Of a stretch of DNA of 64,000 nucleotides, positions 43,171-54,786 are shown piece by piece. The stretch lies in assembly GCF_918797505.1 (NCBI RefSeq), contig NC_092802.1:17505883-17569882 (forward strand). The letters are read 5' to 3'. The notes under the pieces were generated by a model that searched no databases, was not told the DNA's origin, and saw nothing but the letters and a program-made list of their open reading frames with translations. The stretch comes from Bemisia tabaci (Eukaryota > Arthropoda > Insecta > Hemiptera > Aleyrodidae). The position numbers and the translations under genes were made by a program. Positions within the stretch are counted from its first letter, which is position 1. Every line of letters begins with the position of its first letter.

Positions 43171-44204
43171 CGGCACTGTGCATCCATCCCCGGCTTATTG
43201 GCATACCCACACGTGTATTCGAATCATCCTGTCGGCTATGTGTCGAAACAGACTGCAGTCCGGCCGGTAGACGGGGCAAAAAATGACACAAAAATGGAAA
43301 AGTTAAGGTTCAACGGGTAAAGTTTCGGATTGCCCTTGGCCCAATGATCGATGAATTTGAGACGGTGGAATCTCGGATTCCAACTTCAAGGTTCATTTGA
43401 GAGACTTGGATGGATGAGGATCAATTTCGCAATGCTGTCGGCCACGAAAGCAATGCACGTCTTCCTCGATTTTCTCTCCATCAAAACGCAGTTTAAAAAT
43501 AAAATTACATTTGAAGTCTAGTGTGCACCCATTAAAAGCTTTAAAAAATGTTTCTTTAAACGAACAGTGAAACAGTGGCAGAGATCTCAGCTGTGTGCCA
43601 CTTTTTTTTTCAGCTGTGTGCCTATGCCTGATGTATTTTTTTTTTTGTTTGTTTTGTAAAGCAAGAATAACAGTTTTGTCCTCTAGAAAGTGGGTCAAAA
43701 ATCACGATGAGCGCATTTGCGTTCCATTTAACACTTGCATACTAGAATGTTTTGCAATATTCAACCTAATCCGGTAATCCAGAATTGCGCGAAAGGTCTA
43801 AGAAAATATTTAAGGATTCTGCGTAAAAGGCACATAAGGATTGCGCGTGCAGAAACCTTAACATCTGCTACAGGAATGCGCGAATTTTAAAATGAAGTTA
43901 ATTTAAGGTAGAAGTTTGGCAAAGCAGGAAACAATTGGAAAATACACGCATTATTATGTTACGCTAGTTTAGGTTAGTTTGTTGACAAATCATCGATGTC
44001 TTACCCTCTGATGATAAATGATCGATATATGATCGAATATTGGTCGAGGGTATAAAGAACTTACCTAACTTTTTTCGGAATAAAATATTTACTCGGGAGA
44101 AACGAGGCAACGTTGAAATGCTTATGCGGCGTCAAAATACAACATGGGCATTTTAAGTTCTATCATTCGATGCCGCGATTATTGTAACGGGAGTTCGGAT
44201 AATC
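43171..44204. other. intergenic; P-type fragment near 43665-43725
   Basis: TCAAAAATCACGATGAGCGC (43695-43714) belongs to palindrome P. A worn A fragment (GAGGCAACGTTGAAATGCTT) is at 44106-44130. No gene recognised. Confidence 0.35.
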
Positions 44205-44410
44205 GTGCCAAACTGTGCAGTCGGCGTTAAACGTATATTAGCGCCTTCAAGACTGTAGGAATACTTCACGCATTGCGCCAAACAGTGCGGTCGGCGCACA
44301 GCCCGTATCAGCGCCTACAAGACTGCATGAATACTTCTCGCATTGCGCCAAACGCAGTGCAGTCGGTCAGTTGGCCTGAAACGCATATCAGCGCAGCCTA
44401 CATGAATATA
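44205..44410. repeat. N-type tandem motif block, three units
   Basis: Three imperfect ~70-bp units: CTGTAGGAATACTTCACGCA, CTGCATGAATACTTCTCGCA and a worn third, each followed by TTGCGCCAAACAGTGCGGTC-like sequence. Confidence 0.65.
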
Positions 44411-44469
44411 TAGGAATGCTGTTGGACTACGAGTCATCATTTTTGACTTTCTGCTCAAGTTTTTATCAT

Positions 44470-45094
44470 AATGGGCCTGTTGCAAACTTTTGCTAGAGCA
44501 AAAATAAGAGTTGTTTCTTATAGATAATGCCTCAAAAATCACGATGAGCGCATCGGCAAAGTCTGAAATGCACTCATAACTTCACAATCTGCGTAAGAAA
44601 TTTGCGTTTTTTTAAGCTTCCCGCTTCAAAAACGATACTACGGCACAAGTGAACATTTTGTTAGAGGAGTCGCTCCATCGTCGGCGATATTCATCATGGC
44701 CGACGCTTGCGCGCAGTTCCGCGCGTAATTCGAGGAGAGTTCAAGGTCAATCAATTCGGGCGTGGAAAACATGAACGTTAAAACACGCCGATTGTTATCT
44801 GGTCTAATCCAGTTCAGGTATTATCTCGTCCCATCACACGTGTTTTGGCGGATTGGCGTCGGCCATGATGAGTATTGCCGACGATGGAACGACTCCTTTT
44901 ACAAAATGTTCACCTGTGCCGTAGTATCGCTTTTGAAGCGGGAAGCTCAAAAAACCGCAAATTTCTTACGCAGACTGTGAAGTTATGAGTGCATTTCAGA
45001 CTTTGCCGATGCGCTCATCGTGATTTTTAAGGCATTATCTAGAAGAAACAACTCTTATTTTTGCTCTGGCAAAAGTTTGCAACAGGCCCATTAA
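44470..45094. repeat. large palindrome P (~625 bp)
   Basis: ATGGGCCTGTTGCAAACTTT at the left is mirrored by AAAGTTTGCAACAGGCCCAT at the right. Inside, ATCACGATGAGCGCATCGGC, TTCCCGCTTCAAAAACGATA and GAGTCGCTCCATCGTCGGC are also mirrored. Arms of about 240 bp around a ~150-bp loop. Half-copy at 45735-45932. Confidence 0.85.
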
Positions 45095-45734
45095 AGGGGA
45101 AATATGTATCCTCATTATAACGATTCCTAAACTCAGATGAGATTCAATTTTGTTTTGGTTACATTAAAAGAAAGTGGGACGAACGAAAACATCTAGTCAA
45201 AATTTTCGATACTTTTATTTGAGATCATTTAGGTAAATTCGTGGAAACTTTTCAGAAAAAGTGTGTGTAGCTTTTTAAAAACACATATTAAAAATAAAAC
45301 ATGAAAGTGGCGCATAACGTTGCAATCAGAGGTACATATATGTATCTCTATACGCTTTCTTTTGCGTGTACCCGTCGTAATTTGAATCCATCCATCTCTT
45401 GAAAAACTTGAACATGGTTGTTCCACGATTTTTTACGTGTGGTTTTTCTTCAGTGGTTGATGGCCAAAGGCCCCTAGCTCACTTTTTAAATGTCTACGAA
45501 AGCTCTCTGGGCCATTCGTGCTGCGAGGGCTATCCATTGAAGAGAGACATGCCCGTAAATGAATAGGGAATGAACAGTCTTCCGCGATGTAGCTATTTAC
45601 CACAAACTACCGAGGTTGCCAGATTAACGCTTTCTCTTTGAATATTGAATATTCGCACAAATATGTGAGTTTTCAGTACCAGAAAAATTCGCGCAATCCT
45701 ACGCATATCCAAAAAGGTAAAAGAGGGGGTTTAC
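45095..45734. other. intergenic spacer
   Basis: No supported feature. Confidence 0.3.
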
Positions 45735-45932
45735 CTGTAACGTAGTATTGTTTTTGAGGCGGGAATATAAAAAAATCCTCGCAATATTCTTGATTTCTGT
45801 GAGATTTCAAGATTGTGAAGTTAGGAGGGCACCTCAGACTTTGTCAATGCGCTCATCGTGATTTTTGGTCCATTTTCTAGAAGACACAATTCTTATTCTT
45901 GCTCTGGCAAAATCATGCAACAGGCCCGTTTC
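45735..45932. repeat. single arm of palindrome P
   Basis: ACCTGTAACGTAGTATTGTT through ATGCGCTCATCGTGATTTTT to CATGCAACAGGCCCG, matching the right arm of P at lower identity. Confidence 0.65.
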
Positions 45933-47400
45933 CAATTATTTCGATGTTAAAAAATATCGGCTTCAACGAGGTCAAAATCTCAAGGTCAGAATTTCGGAGC
46001 TTTTCTCGCGAAGTCCCGAAGGAAATACCACCAAAATTGGAGCGAAAATTCCTCCCCCTAGCATCCGGCGGTTTTTCTCCTACCCTCTCGACATTTCACT
46101 CTAAATAACTCGAGAACGGGAAGCCGCAAGGAAAGAAAACAATGATCCCGATTAGTTGATGGACACAAATGGCTCCTCTTTCCCGCCCTTAAAAGCTTTC
46201 CCGGTGCTCCGCGGTCTTTTGTGCCCGATTCAGTGTTGCCAAATATTGGGAAAAATTCAAAGGCCCCCTGGGGCCCCGGGTTATATTGCGAGTATACGTG
46301 GCACCGTAAAATTTTCCTTAAAAATGACTAAACAAGGCTTGTCTCTTAAAAGCCCAAGTTGTTTTAATACTCGTTTTTGTGAATTGATTAATAATACACC
46401 TTGGAGATATGAAGTGGGCATGGTTGGTGGAGCTGAGTTCTATCTGAACGTTGCAAAATTTCACCTGAAAATTTATTTCATTACTTTCGACGGGTGAATG
46501 TTTTACATTGACAATTGCAGAATTTTATGTTCATAACGGGAAATTTGAAAGAGCGGTCACAATCTACAAAAATGGGTTACGAAACAATGAACGAATTTTG
46601 ACTTGCGAATAAAAAAAAAGTTGAAGGTCAATGCAATTTTTTGTTTGATGATGGTTGATACGCAATTTATTGAGCGCAATTAATCAAATGAAATTCGCGT
46701 GATGGGTCATACTGATGAACCATGATCGAATTTGAACTGGCGAATACATTTTTCCTGAGAAAAATGATGCTTAGAACACGATGTGCACATTAAATTTACG
46801 AAAAAGTGACTCGAAAACCGAGAAATGCGCAGTTGTAAAAGCGCAACTTTTCCGCAAATTTAAGACGTCCCGGTTTTTCGGAAGTTTCACATCTGTACAT
46901 ACTCTCGCTATATATGAAGGTATTCTAGGCCAGCCCAGGGCAGCTGATAATCGAGATTTCTGATATATTACCTCTTGATATAAAGGGACTCTACCATTCT
47001 GCACAGAGAAGTGGATTTCAGACTTTTTTTAAGTACCCATCGATGATTTTCCTGTGATTTCACCAGTGAAAAGTCTACTCTGTATACCTAGTTCTTGCGT
47101 GCAACCTACCCATTCACGTCGTTGAGTCCCTCATGAAGCATGTAAATGACCGCACTTGTCGGCTGAAATTTTGAATGGATCCGGCCTTGGGTGCAATAAC
47201 CGGTCGGTGGCCTTGACGGCGTAGAAAATTGCTCGAAATGGGCTCACGCTACACACGATCCCGTTGGTTGTTAATCCGGAGGAGATGCCGGCGTAAAGGC
47301 GCCTGTAACGCGGCCGGCGCATCCTCGCCAAGAAACCTGTTTCTTGAGTCATCGCGATTGTTTCGTCACCGATGAATATTCTTGATTCGCTGCTGCACCG
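45933..47400. other. intergenic; worn hAT-like tips at 46905-46995
   Basis: CATACTCTCGCTATATATG and GATATAAAGGGACTCTA resemble the right ends of J and I respectively, so this is fragmentary debris. A 113-codon plus frame (46156-46497) has no recognised domain. Confidence 0.35.
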
Positions 47401-47583
47401 CACGGTGGATCGAGCCACTAGGAGAGGTCGGACAAAATTTGGAAACTTTGAAAGTTTGTAACGCCGGTTATACAAAACTTCGAGGTTCTAAAAGTGGTTC
47501 CATTGGTTTCCTCGTGAAATTTTCTTCCAGAAGCACCCCTTAAAATTTAAAATGTGGCTAAATAAACATCAAAATTTGCAAAA
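47401..47583. repeat. MITE D copy 6, right-truncated
   Basis: CACGGTGGATCGAGCCACTA onward through AAAATTTAAAATGTGGC, then cut at ATTTGCAAAATTACG. Confidence 0.7.
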
Positions 47584-47598
47584 TTACGCTGCCGCGCC

Positions 47599-47833
47599 AC
47601 ACCGTGGATCGAGGCACCAGGAGCAGGTCGGACAAAATTTGGAAACTTTAAAAGCTTATACCTCCATTTACATGAAATTTTGAGGTTCTTGAGGGTCCAT
47701 TGGCTTATTCCTCGTGAAATTTGCCTCTTGAAGCACCCCCTAAAATTTACAATGTGGCCAAATAAACATAAAAATGTGCAGTTTTAGTCAACAATTTCAT
47801 GTCCGACTTCTCTGATTGACTCGACCCTTTGTG
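47599..47833. repeat. MITE D copy 7, complete, tandem with copy 6
   Basis: CACCGTGGATCGAGGCACCA to TTGACTCGACCCTTTGTG, about 232 bp, in the same orientation as copy 6 and only 16 bp away. Confidence 0.75.
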
Positions 47834-48810
47834 CGCCGCTAAGGTAAGTTCTAGGTCCGATGAGTTGCTAAGGACAGGTCAGTTACAAAAATTAATCGCC
47901 GCGCCAGCTCTAGAATATCTGTGTACAGGATGATCTGAAAGTCCCGCATCATCCCTATAACCCTAAGGTTTTTGCCCCTTTTTAGGTTGGTCCGTTTAAA
48001 ATTTTGGGGTCCCCAAAAGTTGTCTCTTTCGATTTAGGAGCGCTCACAAAATTGCATGTCTCTTTCTCCTATTTTTCAAAATCTCAACTCTTCCATCAAA
48101 CTCTTCCAAAACCTTCATGATTGTCAGCTTCACCACAAATTAAATGAGATACACTACCAAAGCCTGGTAAAATCAAAACATAAACCTCTGGATGACCGAA
48201 AAATACCAGAATAAATTCTGATACAAGATTTTGGTTTGGTTTGGTTTTTAGTCGGCTGCCCTTTTGGGCTTTGCCGCTTGCTTAATGTGCTCACTTTGAT
48301 TTTCGTGGGATGTTATCCGTTAAAATTGTATTCATTCTGTATCTCTCGTATGCAACACCCCCAATTAATTTCGAATTTTCGCTGGTCTCGGCGTACCCCG
48401 GCAGCTGATGAACGTTTCAGTAATCTTGGCCCCTCACATTACTTCTGCACCATATGTTGAGGCCTCAAGCTACTAGACGTTGTTACGGTCGCGCGGGAGG
48501 CCCTAATGAGAAACCTAGCGCGAGGATTTAACGGAGCTCAGCGCACGGGCCGCGGAAAGATACCGACCCCGCAAACGGATGAATTATACATGTTTTGACG
48601 AAGGCTCAAATCTCTCGCCGCGCGAGGAAAGGTGTTTCGAGGGAATAAGGTATAGCGAGGGAGTAACGAATTCAGATGTCTCTAGTTTTTCACCGGGGGT
48701 TCCACTGCCCCATTGCCACCTCGACAGAATTCGTCGTCAACCGCACAAGGGAACGTAACTCCCTTACAGTGTTGCCAAATTTCCCTGGGCAAGTCGTAGT
48801 TAGACCAGGG
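47834..48810. other. intergenic
   Basis: GC-richer stretch at 48470-48640. CTGGGCAAGTCGTAGTTAG at 48786-48804 precedes B copy 5, as at B copy 4. No gene recognised. Confidence 0.3.
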
Positions 48811-49324
48811 AATGGAGATGTTGCATGTGTGAGGAATTTTCGATTTGACTGTTCATTCTCATGTAAAAGTTCGCGAGAAAGACGATGGTGCCACTGGTTT
48901 TCTCTGCAATCAACTCCCAAGCTCAAAAAAAGCTCTCGAGTTGGGGCCAAAATGGAGGGGATATCCCACGCTATCCTGAGAGTCCAACTCTACATCAAGA
49001 CAAACTCTCCATGCAAAGATAGGGAACAAATACATTGACAGGGTTGCCGTGCTTTCAGTTTCAGAATCCCCAAATAAAGTGGCAGCCCTGTCAATGAATT
49101 TGCTCCCTATCTTTGCATGGAGAGTTTGTTTTGATGTAGAGGTGAACTCTCAGGGTAGGGTGGGATACCCCCTCCATTTTGGCCTCAACTTGAGAGCTTG
49201 TCTTGATCCTGGGAGTTGATTTCAGAAAAAACCAGTGGCACCATCGTTTTTCTCGCGAACTTTTACATAAGAATCAACAGTCAAATTGCAAATTCCTCAT
49301 ACATGCAATTTGCAACATCTTCAT
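48811..49324. repeat. foldback B copy 5, complete
   Basis: AATGGAGATGTTGCATGTG to CAATTTGCAACATCTTCAT, about 514 bp. Frames on both strands are repeat translations. Confidence 0.85.
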
Positions 49325-49449
49325 GTCGGGAGATTTCTGAGTGAAAATTTCCCCGATTTTTCCTTTTTTTTCTTCAAAAATTAGATAAATTTTAAACAAA
49401 AATGGCGCTGGCTTTTTGTGAATAATTGAATGGGTCAATGCGCTGCATA
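49325..49449. other. short spacer
   Basis: Nothing recognised. Confidence 0.3.
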
Positions 49450-49995
49450 CAGAATCGTGTTTCGATGCTTGATTCTAGTAGATTAGCCAAAAATAATAAA
49501 ATCTGTCCAAAGAACAACTTTCTACGTTCAATATTAACCGAGACATCGCCCTTTGAAAAGTCGGGTTTTTGACGTCATCCATCGCGGTAGTGGCACCCTC
49601 GGTCTCTTCCACCTTGTTTTCACTGGTGACGCACATTTGCACTGGTTACTCAACGTCAAACTCGGATGAATGATATCAGCGCCTGCAAGACTGTGGAAAT
49701 ACTCCACGCATTGCGCCAAACAGTGCGGTCGGCGTGAATCGCATATTAGTGCCGTCAAAACTGCATAAATACTTCTCCTTGCTTTCATAAGTCAGTGTGA
49801 TGCACATTTGTACTGGTTACTAAACTTGATATTCGGATGAAACCAAGGTGGAAGTAACTAAGGATGATGTCAAAAACCCGAATTTCAAAGGGCTATATCT
49901 CGGTTAATATTGAAAGTAGAAAGGTGCTGTTTGGACGGATCTTATTATCTTAAGTTAATTTACAAGAGTCAAGAATCAGCACACGATTCTGTGAC
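49450..49995. repeat. palindromic element O copy 2, uninterrupted
   Basis: CAGAATCGTGTTTCGATGCT to ACACGATTCTGTG. The same order of blocks as copy 1 without the 470-bp insertion; about 546 bp. The N-type motif is in the loop. Confidence 0.75.
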
Positions 49996-50324
49996 CAGCG
50001 CAACAGACCTACTAGAACGCTGTAGATGAGGGGAACGTCTGAGCCTGAATTACGGGTGTGTTATATGAGAAGAGGGGCGTTCAGGGCTGCGATACGTAAC
50101 GCCAGAATAGGGGCAAAGCGCCTTTTTTAAAAAAATCTAAGATGAAAAATCGACGTGAGCTGGCAATTTTGCATCTATGATGCATTGTCAAACGTTTATT
50201 TGAGGCAGGAAGGGGGGGGGGGGGGGCTCGTACAAAGCTCTATATACGTATCTCTTCTGGGGAGCGCAGAACTGTTGCATGGGTGCATTGCGAGGAGAAG
50301 GAAGACATACTTGTGTTGTTGAAA
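49996..50324. other. spacer with G homopolymer
   Basis: A G run of about 15 at 50212-50226. No gene. Confidence 0.3.
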
Positions 50325-50577
50325 ATATCGTCACCCTCCGATCAAAATAGGTACTACAAGCGCCATGCGGCGTTTAAAAATTTTCGCCGCCATTTTATTT
50401 TTTCACAGAGAAATTTTTGTTGAAATCTGTTTGAAAATTGCACTGAATTCTATCGACAGTATAAAGAAAATTCAGAGAAATTTTCGGACAGCCTCGTCGA
50501 ACAATTTTCCTGTAGAAAAAAAATAAAATGGCGTCGCATGGCGCTTAAGATACATTGGCCGGAAGGTGCAATATATC
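50325..50577. repeat. MITE C copy 2
   Basis: CGTCACCCTCCGATC and CAAGCGCCATGCGGCGTTTA at the left; CGTCGCATGGCGCTTAAG and GGCCGGAAGGTGC at the right. Slightly shortened right arm. Confidence 0.75.
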
Positions 50578-50687
50578 AATTACAACCTCGGTGATACCTA
50601 TGTATGTATTCATTGTTCGAGGTACAATTGTACCTCGAACAATGAATACATAGTTCTGGACCCGTGATTTTTTAAGAATATTCTACT
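50578..50687. repeat. short perfect palindrome
   Basis: ATGTATTCATTGTTCGAGGT and ACCTCGAACAATGAATACAT face each other at about 50605-50652 around ACAATTGT-like centre. Very compact hairpin, possibly a small MITE remnant or a cruciform-forming site. Confidence 0.6.
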
Positions 50688-50840
50688 TGGCATCGGCGGA
50701 TCTAGCAAATTGGCAACATTGTTTTCACGCCATTTGTACCTATGGAAATGTATCGATTCTTGGAAGGGGCTAAGTGATTCGACAAGAATCGATTATTCAG
50801 CGCAGGTGTAAATAGAGGAAAGTCAGTGTCACCAACCTGG
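50688..50840. repeat. MITE M copy 2, diverged
   Basis: GGCATCGGCGGATCTAGC and TTGGCAACATTGTTTTC at the left; GTGTCACCAACC at the right. Shares GAAATGTATCGATTCTTGG with copy 1's ATGTATCGATTTT. Confidence 0.5.
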
Positions 50841-51473
50841 TACTTGACAATGACGGCGCAGCGCGCTTTCGTTTTGATTTATCTCGACGGATTACAGGTT
50901 TGAGTCCAAAGCCCCAGAATGAGGTGATTTATGCAAGTTTTATCCATTATGATATTAATACTGAGTCCCTACTGTCGGTTTGTAGCATCCAAGCTTTGCA
51001 TCGAACATGAGAATAACAGCAAAAAAACCACACTAAAGAGTAACCAAATAATAACAATAAGAAAAATAAATTTTAAAAAAAATTGTTTTTAAGTGAGGTT
51101 CTAGTCATTTAAAAGGATTTATTTCCTCCTTAATCAGAAAAAGACGAAGGAAAAACAATTTTAAATTTTCAAAGTGTTAAAGTATAAAACAATTAAATTT
51201 ATACGCTTGAACTATGAGATAATTTTTATGAGATTGTAGTCATATGTAGTTCAGCTGTGTGCGTATCCCTCTGAGAAAAGTCGATTGCCATCGACGAAAA
51301 TAAAACTGCCCTATAGAAATGAGACATTGGGAAATGAAAGATGCGAGCACACAAATTGTGCCTGTAGGAGTGTATTTAAGAAGTTTTTGATCTGCTCATC
51401 GTGATTTTTGTGCGGTCTAAGAGGCTTTGAATTTACCTATATTTCTTTTATGCGACAACTTGATTCTATGATG
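50841..51473. other. intergenic, AT-rich
   Basis: A P-type motif (GCTCATCGTGATTTTTG, 51393) is present. No gene recognised. Confidence 0.3.
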
Positions 51474-51722
51474 TTGTACTAAGGAGAAGCGCCGCATAAA
51501 CCTTCAGGTGTTGCCAGATTTCCTTTGATAAAACACAAATTTCCTGGTAAACTTATGAATTTTTTTCTTCCAATTTTTCAGATAATTTTGTTCGCAATTT
51601 CATCTTATATCCCTAAAAAATTCAAGGAAATATGTTCATAATTTTCCTCTAAAATAAACATTTTATCGAAGAAAATTTGGCACCTATCAAAGTTTGTACT
51701 GCGTTCTTCCTTAGCACGGCAG
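51474..51722. repeat. MITE A copy 6
   Basis: TTGTACTAAGGAGAAGCGCC (worn left end) to TTCTTCCTTAGCACGGCAG, about 249 bp. Confidence 0.75.
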
Positions 51723-51754
51723 TATGTAACAGCGCAATGCGCTAGTGCATTGTG

Positions 51755-51855
51755 TCATCGGGCTGAGCCACCCGAAGCGCCTTCAACTCATTGTGTATGC
51801 AACGAGGACATCCGTAGAGCACGAATAGTTGCATGTTACATTAAGGCGCTATGAT
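51755..51855. repeat. Q-type repeat unit
   Basis: TGTGTATGCAACGAGGACAT, GAATAGTTGCATGTTACATT, AAGGCGC; related inversely to the end of the window (63920-63990). Confidence 0.5.
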
Positions 51856-51944
51856 TAACAGCGCACCGCGCACATCGTCTGTGCGTAGTTCCCGACACGA
51901 GCAAACGTAACCATAAAATTAACTTCGACTATTTAATTTTTTAA

Positions 51945-52015
51945 TTCAAATTCAGACGTTGCCAAATTTCCTTCGATAAAATATGAATTTTCGAGTAAAT
52001 TCGTGGATTTATCCT
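51945..52015. repeat. MITE A, left-arm fragment
   Basis: TTCAGACGTTGCCAAATTTCC followed by TTCGATAAAATATGAATTTTC matches the left interior of A; both tips are absent. Confidence 0.55.
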
Positions 52016-52130
52016 TCTCGTTGCAACCATCGAAAGGACGTATCAGATGTTGCGATACAATTACACTGACGCCAAGATTAAAAAGTATAGGCAATAATAT
52101 GGTATAGCAAACAAGACAGAAATACAATAC

Positions 52131-52383
52131 TATCGTGCTAAAGAAGAACGCCGTATGAGGTTTCAGACGATGCCAAATTTCCTTTGATAAAAAATGAATT
52201 TGCAGGAAAATCCGCAAATATTTTCTCTCGAATTTTGTTAGAGAATTGCAAGCGCGATCAGATCTAAATTATCTGTAAATCTCAAGGGAAAATATTCATA
52301 ACTCTCCTCAAAAATAAGCATCTATCGTAGGAAATTTGACAACTCTCGAATGCTCATATGGCGTTTTTTTTGTAGTACGGCAG
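52131..52383. repeat. MITE A copy 7
   Basis: TATCGTGCTAAAGAAGAACG to TTTTTTGTAGTACGGCAG, about 253 bp. Confidence 0.8.
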
Positions 52384-52799
52384 AATAAAATCATGAACTA
52401 GAAGACATGTATATACAGAGCCATTCCTATAATGTTTATAGTACAGTAAAGGAGCCGCTGTTTTAGTGGTCTTCGAGTTTTAGTCTATTTATTGACGCTT
52501 AGCCCGATCAAAATCGGTGGAAAATTCACGTCGGGTTTGCACAATCGGCGGAAGTTACGGAGTGCCATCGTCCATTTCCCCGGGACGCGAAACTGACCCG
52601 GTAACGAAGTTTTCTGTCGAGGTGAGCCCGGAAAGAAAACAGATCGAGAACATTCTGCGTTCGGTCGGAAGAGCGCGCCGAAAATTAATCGCTTTGCGTC
52701 AAAACGACGAATACGCACCGGGCGTTAAACGGAGGATCTTCGTTTTTACGGTCACGACTTCGAATGCAGCATCAGGATCTCCGGAATCTAGCGGGTCCG
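52384..52799. other. intergenic; GC-balanced open frames
   Basis: A 100-codon plus frame (52517-52819) runs into MITE G copy 6; its upstream half (VEVSPERKQIENILRSVGRA) is protein-like but unrecognised and lacks clear splice sites. Confidence 0.25.
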
Positions 52800-52963
52800 C
52801 AGTGGCGTGGCGTGAATAATCGATTATCGATATCTCGCCATTTGAAACTATGGTAAAGAATCGATTACTAAGGTGTTCGCTGCGAACACCCTGATAATTG
52901 ATCTTTTTTCATAGGTTTAAATGGCATAACAATCGATATATCGCAATTCACGCCACGCCACTG
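52800..52963. repeat. MITE G copy 6, complete
   Basis: CAGTGGCGTGGCGTGAATAA to TTCACGCCACGCCACTG, 164 bp, nearly perfect inverted ends. GGGTC precedes (52793-52797) and follows (52965-52969), a possible short target duplication. Confidence 0.8.
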
Positions 52964-53048
52964 CGGGTCAGGCGAATCGGATCTAAAACCGCCTCGCCTC
53001 GACCGAAAGCTAATTGCGGATACGATGTTTTTGCTGAGAACGGCAGAG

Positions 53049-53317
53049 CTCACTTTTGGTCCTCCGGGCCGGATGAAACCGTGTATCTGTGATGAATTGT
53101 CGATGGTAGTTATGCGGTTTTGGCCTCGTGTCGGTGTAGCCCACTTTTGGTCCCCTGGGCCAATGAAAGCGTGTATCTGTGATGGATTTTCGGTGGTATG
53201 GTTATGCGGTTTTGGCCTTGTGTCGGTAAAGCCCACTTTTGGTCCCCCGGGCCAATGAAAGCGTGTATCTGTGATGGATTTTCGATGGTGGTTATGCGGT
53301 TTTGGCTTTGTGTCGGT
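53049..53317. repeat. three-unit ~90-bp tandem repeat
   Basis: Each unit contains CCCACTTTTGGTCC, GGGCCAATGAAAGCGTG, TATCTGTGATGGATTTTC and GGTTATGCGGTTTTGGC. Units 2 and 3 are closest; unit 1 is more diverged. It creates long repetitive frames on both strands (for example 52868-53551 minus) that are not evidence of a gene, although a decayed repeat protein cannot be fully excluded. Confidence 0.8.
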
Positions 53318-53874
53318 CTGACCGAGAAATGAGCATCGAGTACTCGCTGGAGCATGGAGAAAAGAGACTCGAGACTCTGTACTCGCTCTTTCCTTTAGCC
53401 TCCGGCCTGGACCTGGCAGCCCGACGCTCTTGTCAGACTGCGCCTGTAATTTACGCTTATACTGCCTTGCGAAAGAGCAGCAAGTGATAAAGGACCGTAT
53501 AAGACTGTGCATTTTAACTCTAAATTTTTGAAAAGGAAAATTATTACACAAACTAATTGCGGTGGACGCACGGGTCGTAAGAGAGTATGCTGGAGTTTTT
53601 TGCCAACGTGCGTTAAAAATTCAGCATGGAGCTGAAAATCTCAATACAGAGGGAAAAAGCTCGTATGAGCACAGTTTTCCCTCAAAGAGATATGCTGTTT
53701 GGTGCAACACTAGTCACGTCCATTCAGCCGAAACGCATCTGCAGTTGTCTTCCTAAACTAAACTAGTTGCCGGTAAAAATATTTTTAGAGACTGTGAAAT
53801 CATCGGGTTATCAATATCTACCGAAAAATGTGTTAACTGATACCTACGCACGAATAACTTCCTAGTAAGCGTAT
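53318..53874. other. intergenic spacer
   Basis: No feature recognised. Confidence 0.3.
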
Positions 53875-54132
53875 TCTGCTCTGCTCAGAAAAATGTCGTA
53901 TGAGCCTTTCAACATTGCCAAATTTCCTTTAATAAAATCAAAAATTTTTGGGAACATTTATGGATTTTTGCCCCCCCCCCCCCAAATTTCTCAGAAAATA
54001 TCATTCGGAATCTAACCTCTAGCATCTGAAAATTTCAAAGAAAAAGATTCATAACTTTTTTTGGAAATGAATATTTCATAACGGGAAATTTGACAACATC
54101 TAGGTGTTCTCCCGACGTTTCTCCTTAGCACG
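53875..54132. repeat. MITE A copy 8, worn
   Basis: TCTGCTCTGCTCAGAAAAATG to GTTTCTCCTTAGCACG. Contains a C run (53971-53982) in the usual T-rich centre. Confidence 0.65.
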
Positions 54133-54459
54133 AATTGATGATTCTTCCGCTTTTCCCCCCATCAAAATTCTAGTGCGTACCCTTGAACATCGCTGATGCT
54201 GGTAGCAAGTTTTCTCGGTCGAATCCACTGTAATATTAGCTGTGTGAACCAAAATACGAGTTCTGGAATAGAACCAGAATTTCTTGTCCTATGAACTAGA
54301 ACTTGGCTGAGTGAACAAAATTTGGCAACAGCGAACTGTGCGCTTGCGTAGCTGCAACTGCGATTCACCTGCATGCGGAAGTGCGTGGACAAACCGATTC
54401 GATAATTCCTCGCCTTTTTGGACAAAATCTCCTCTCTCTCCGATTTTTCATTTGAGCAA
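54133..54459. other. intergenic spacer
   Basis: No feature recognised. Confidence 0.3.
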
Positions 54460-54786
54460 TTCGTCACCCTCCGGCTAAAGTATCACAAGTGCCATGCAAC
54501 GTTTCAAAATTTCTGCCACCATATTATTTTTTTACAGAGAAATCGTTCAACGAAGATTTCCGAAAATTTTACTGAATTTTCTTGGTGCTGCCGATTTAAT
54601 TCAGTGAAATTTTCAAACTGATTCAACCAACAATTTCTCTGTAAAAAAAAAAAAAAAAAAAAATGGCGTCGGAAATTCCTGAAAATTTGAAGGAAAAACA
54701 TTCACAACTTTCCTCAAAAATTAACATTTCACCGAGGGAAAGGCAGCTCTCGAATGCTCATACGGCGTTCTACCTTAGCACGGCAG
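54460..54786. repeat. chimera of MITE C (left) and MITE A (right)
   Basis: 54460-54668 is C from its left tip (CGTCACCCTCCGGCTAAAG) through the centre to AAAATGGCGTCGG. At about 54669-54675 it switches to the right half of A (TTCCTGAAAATTTGAAGG ... TACCTTAGCACGGCAG). The join is in the shared word GAAAATT-like sequence, pointing to recombination. Confidence 0.7.

Noticed and set aside
44205..44410. Possible CRISPR array (regular ~70-bp spacing)
   Set aside because: Imperfect tandem units without distinct spacers, in animal DNA; belongs to the N-type motif seen elsewhere.
52868..53551. 227-codon minus frame
   Set aside because: It runs through MITE G and the 90-bp tandem repeat; its repetitive residues (KPHNH...) come from the tandem DNA and change frame between units.
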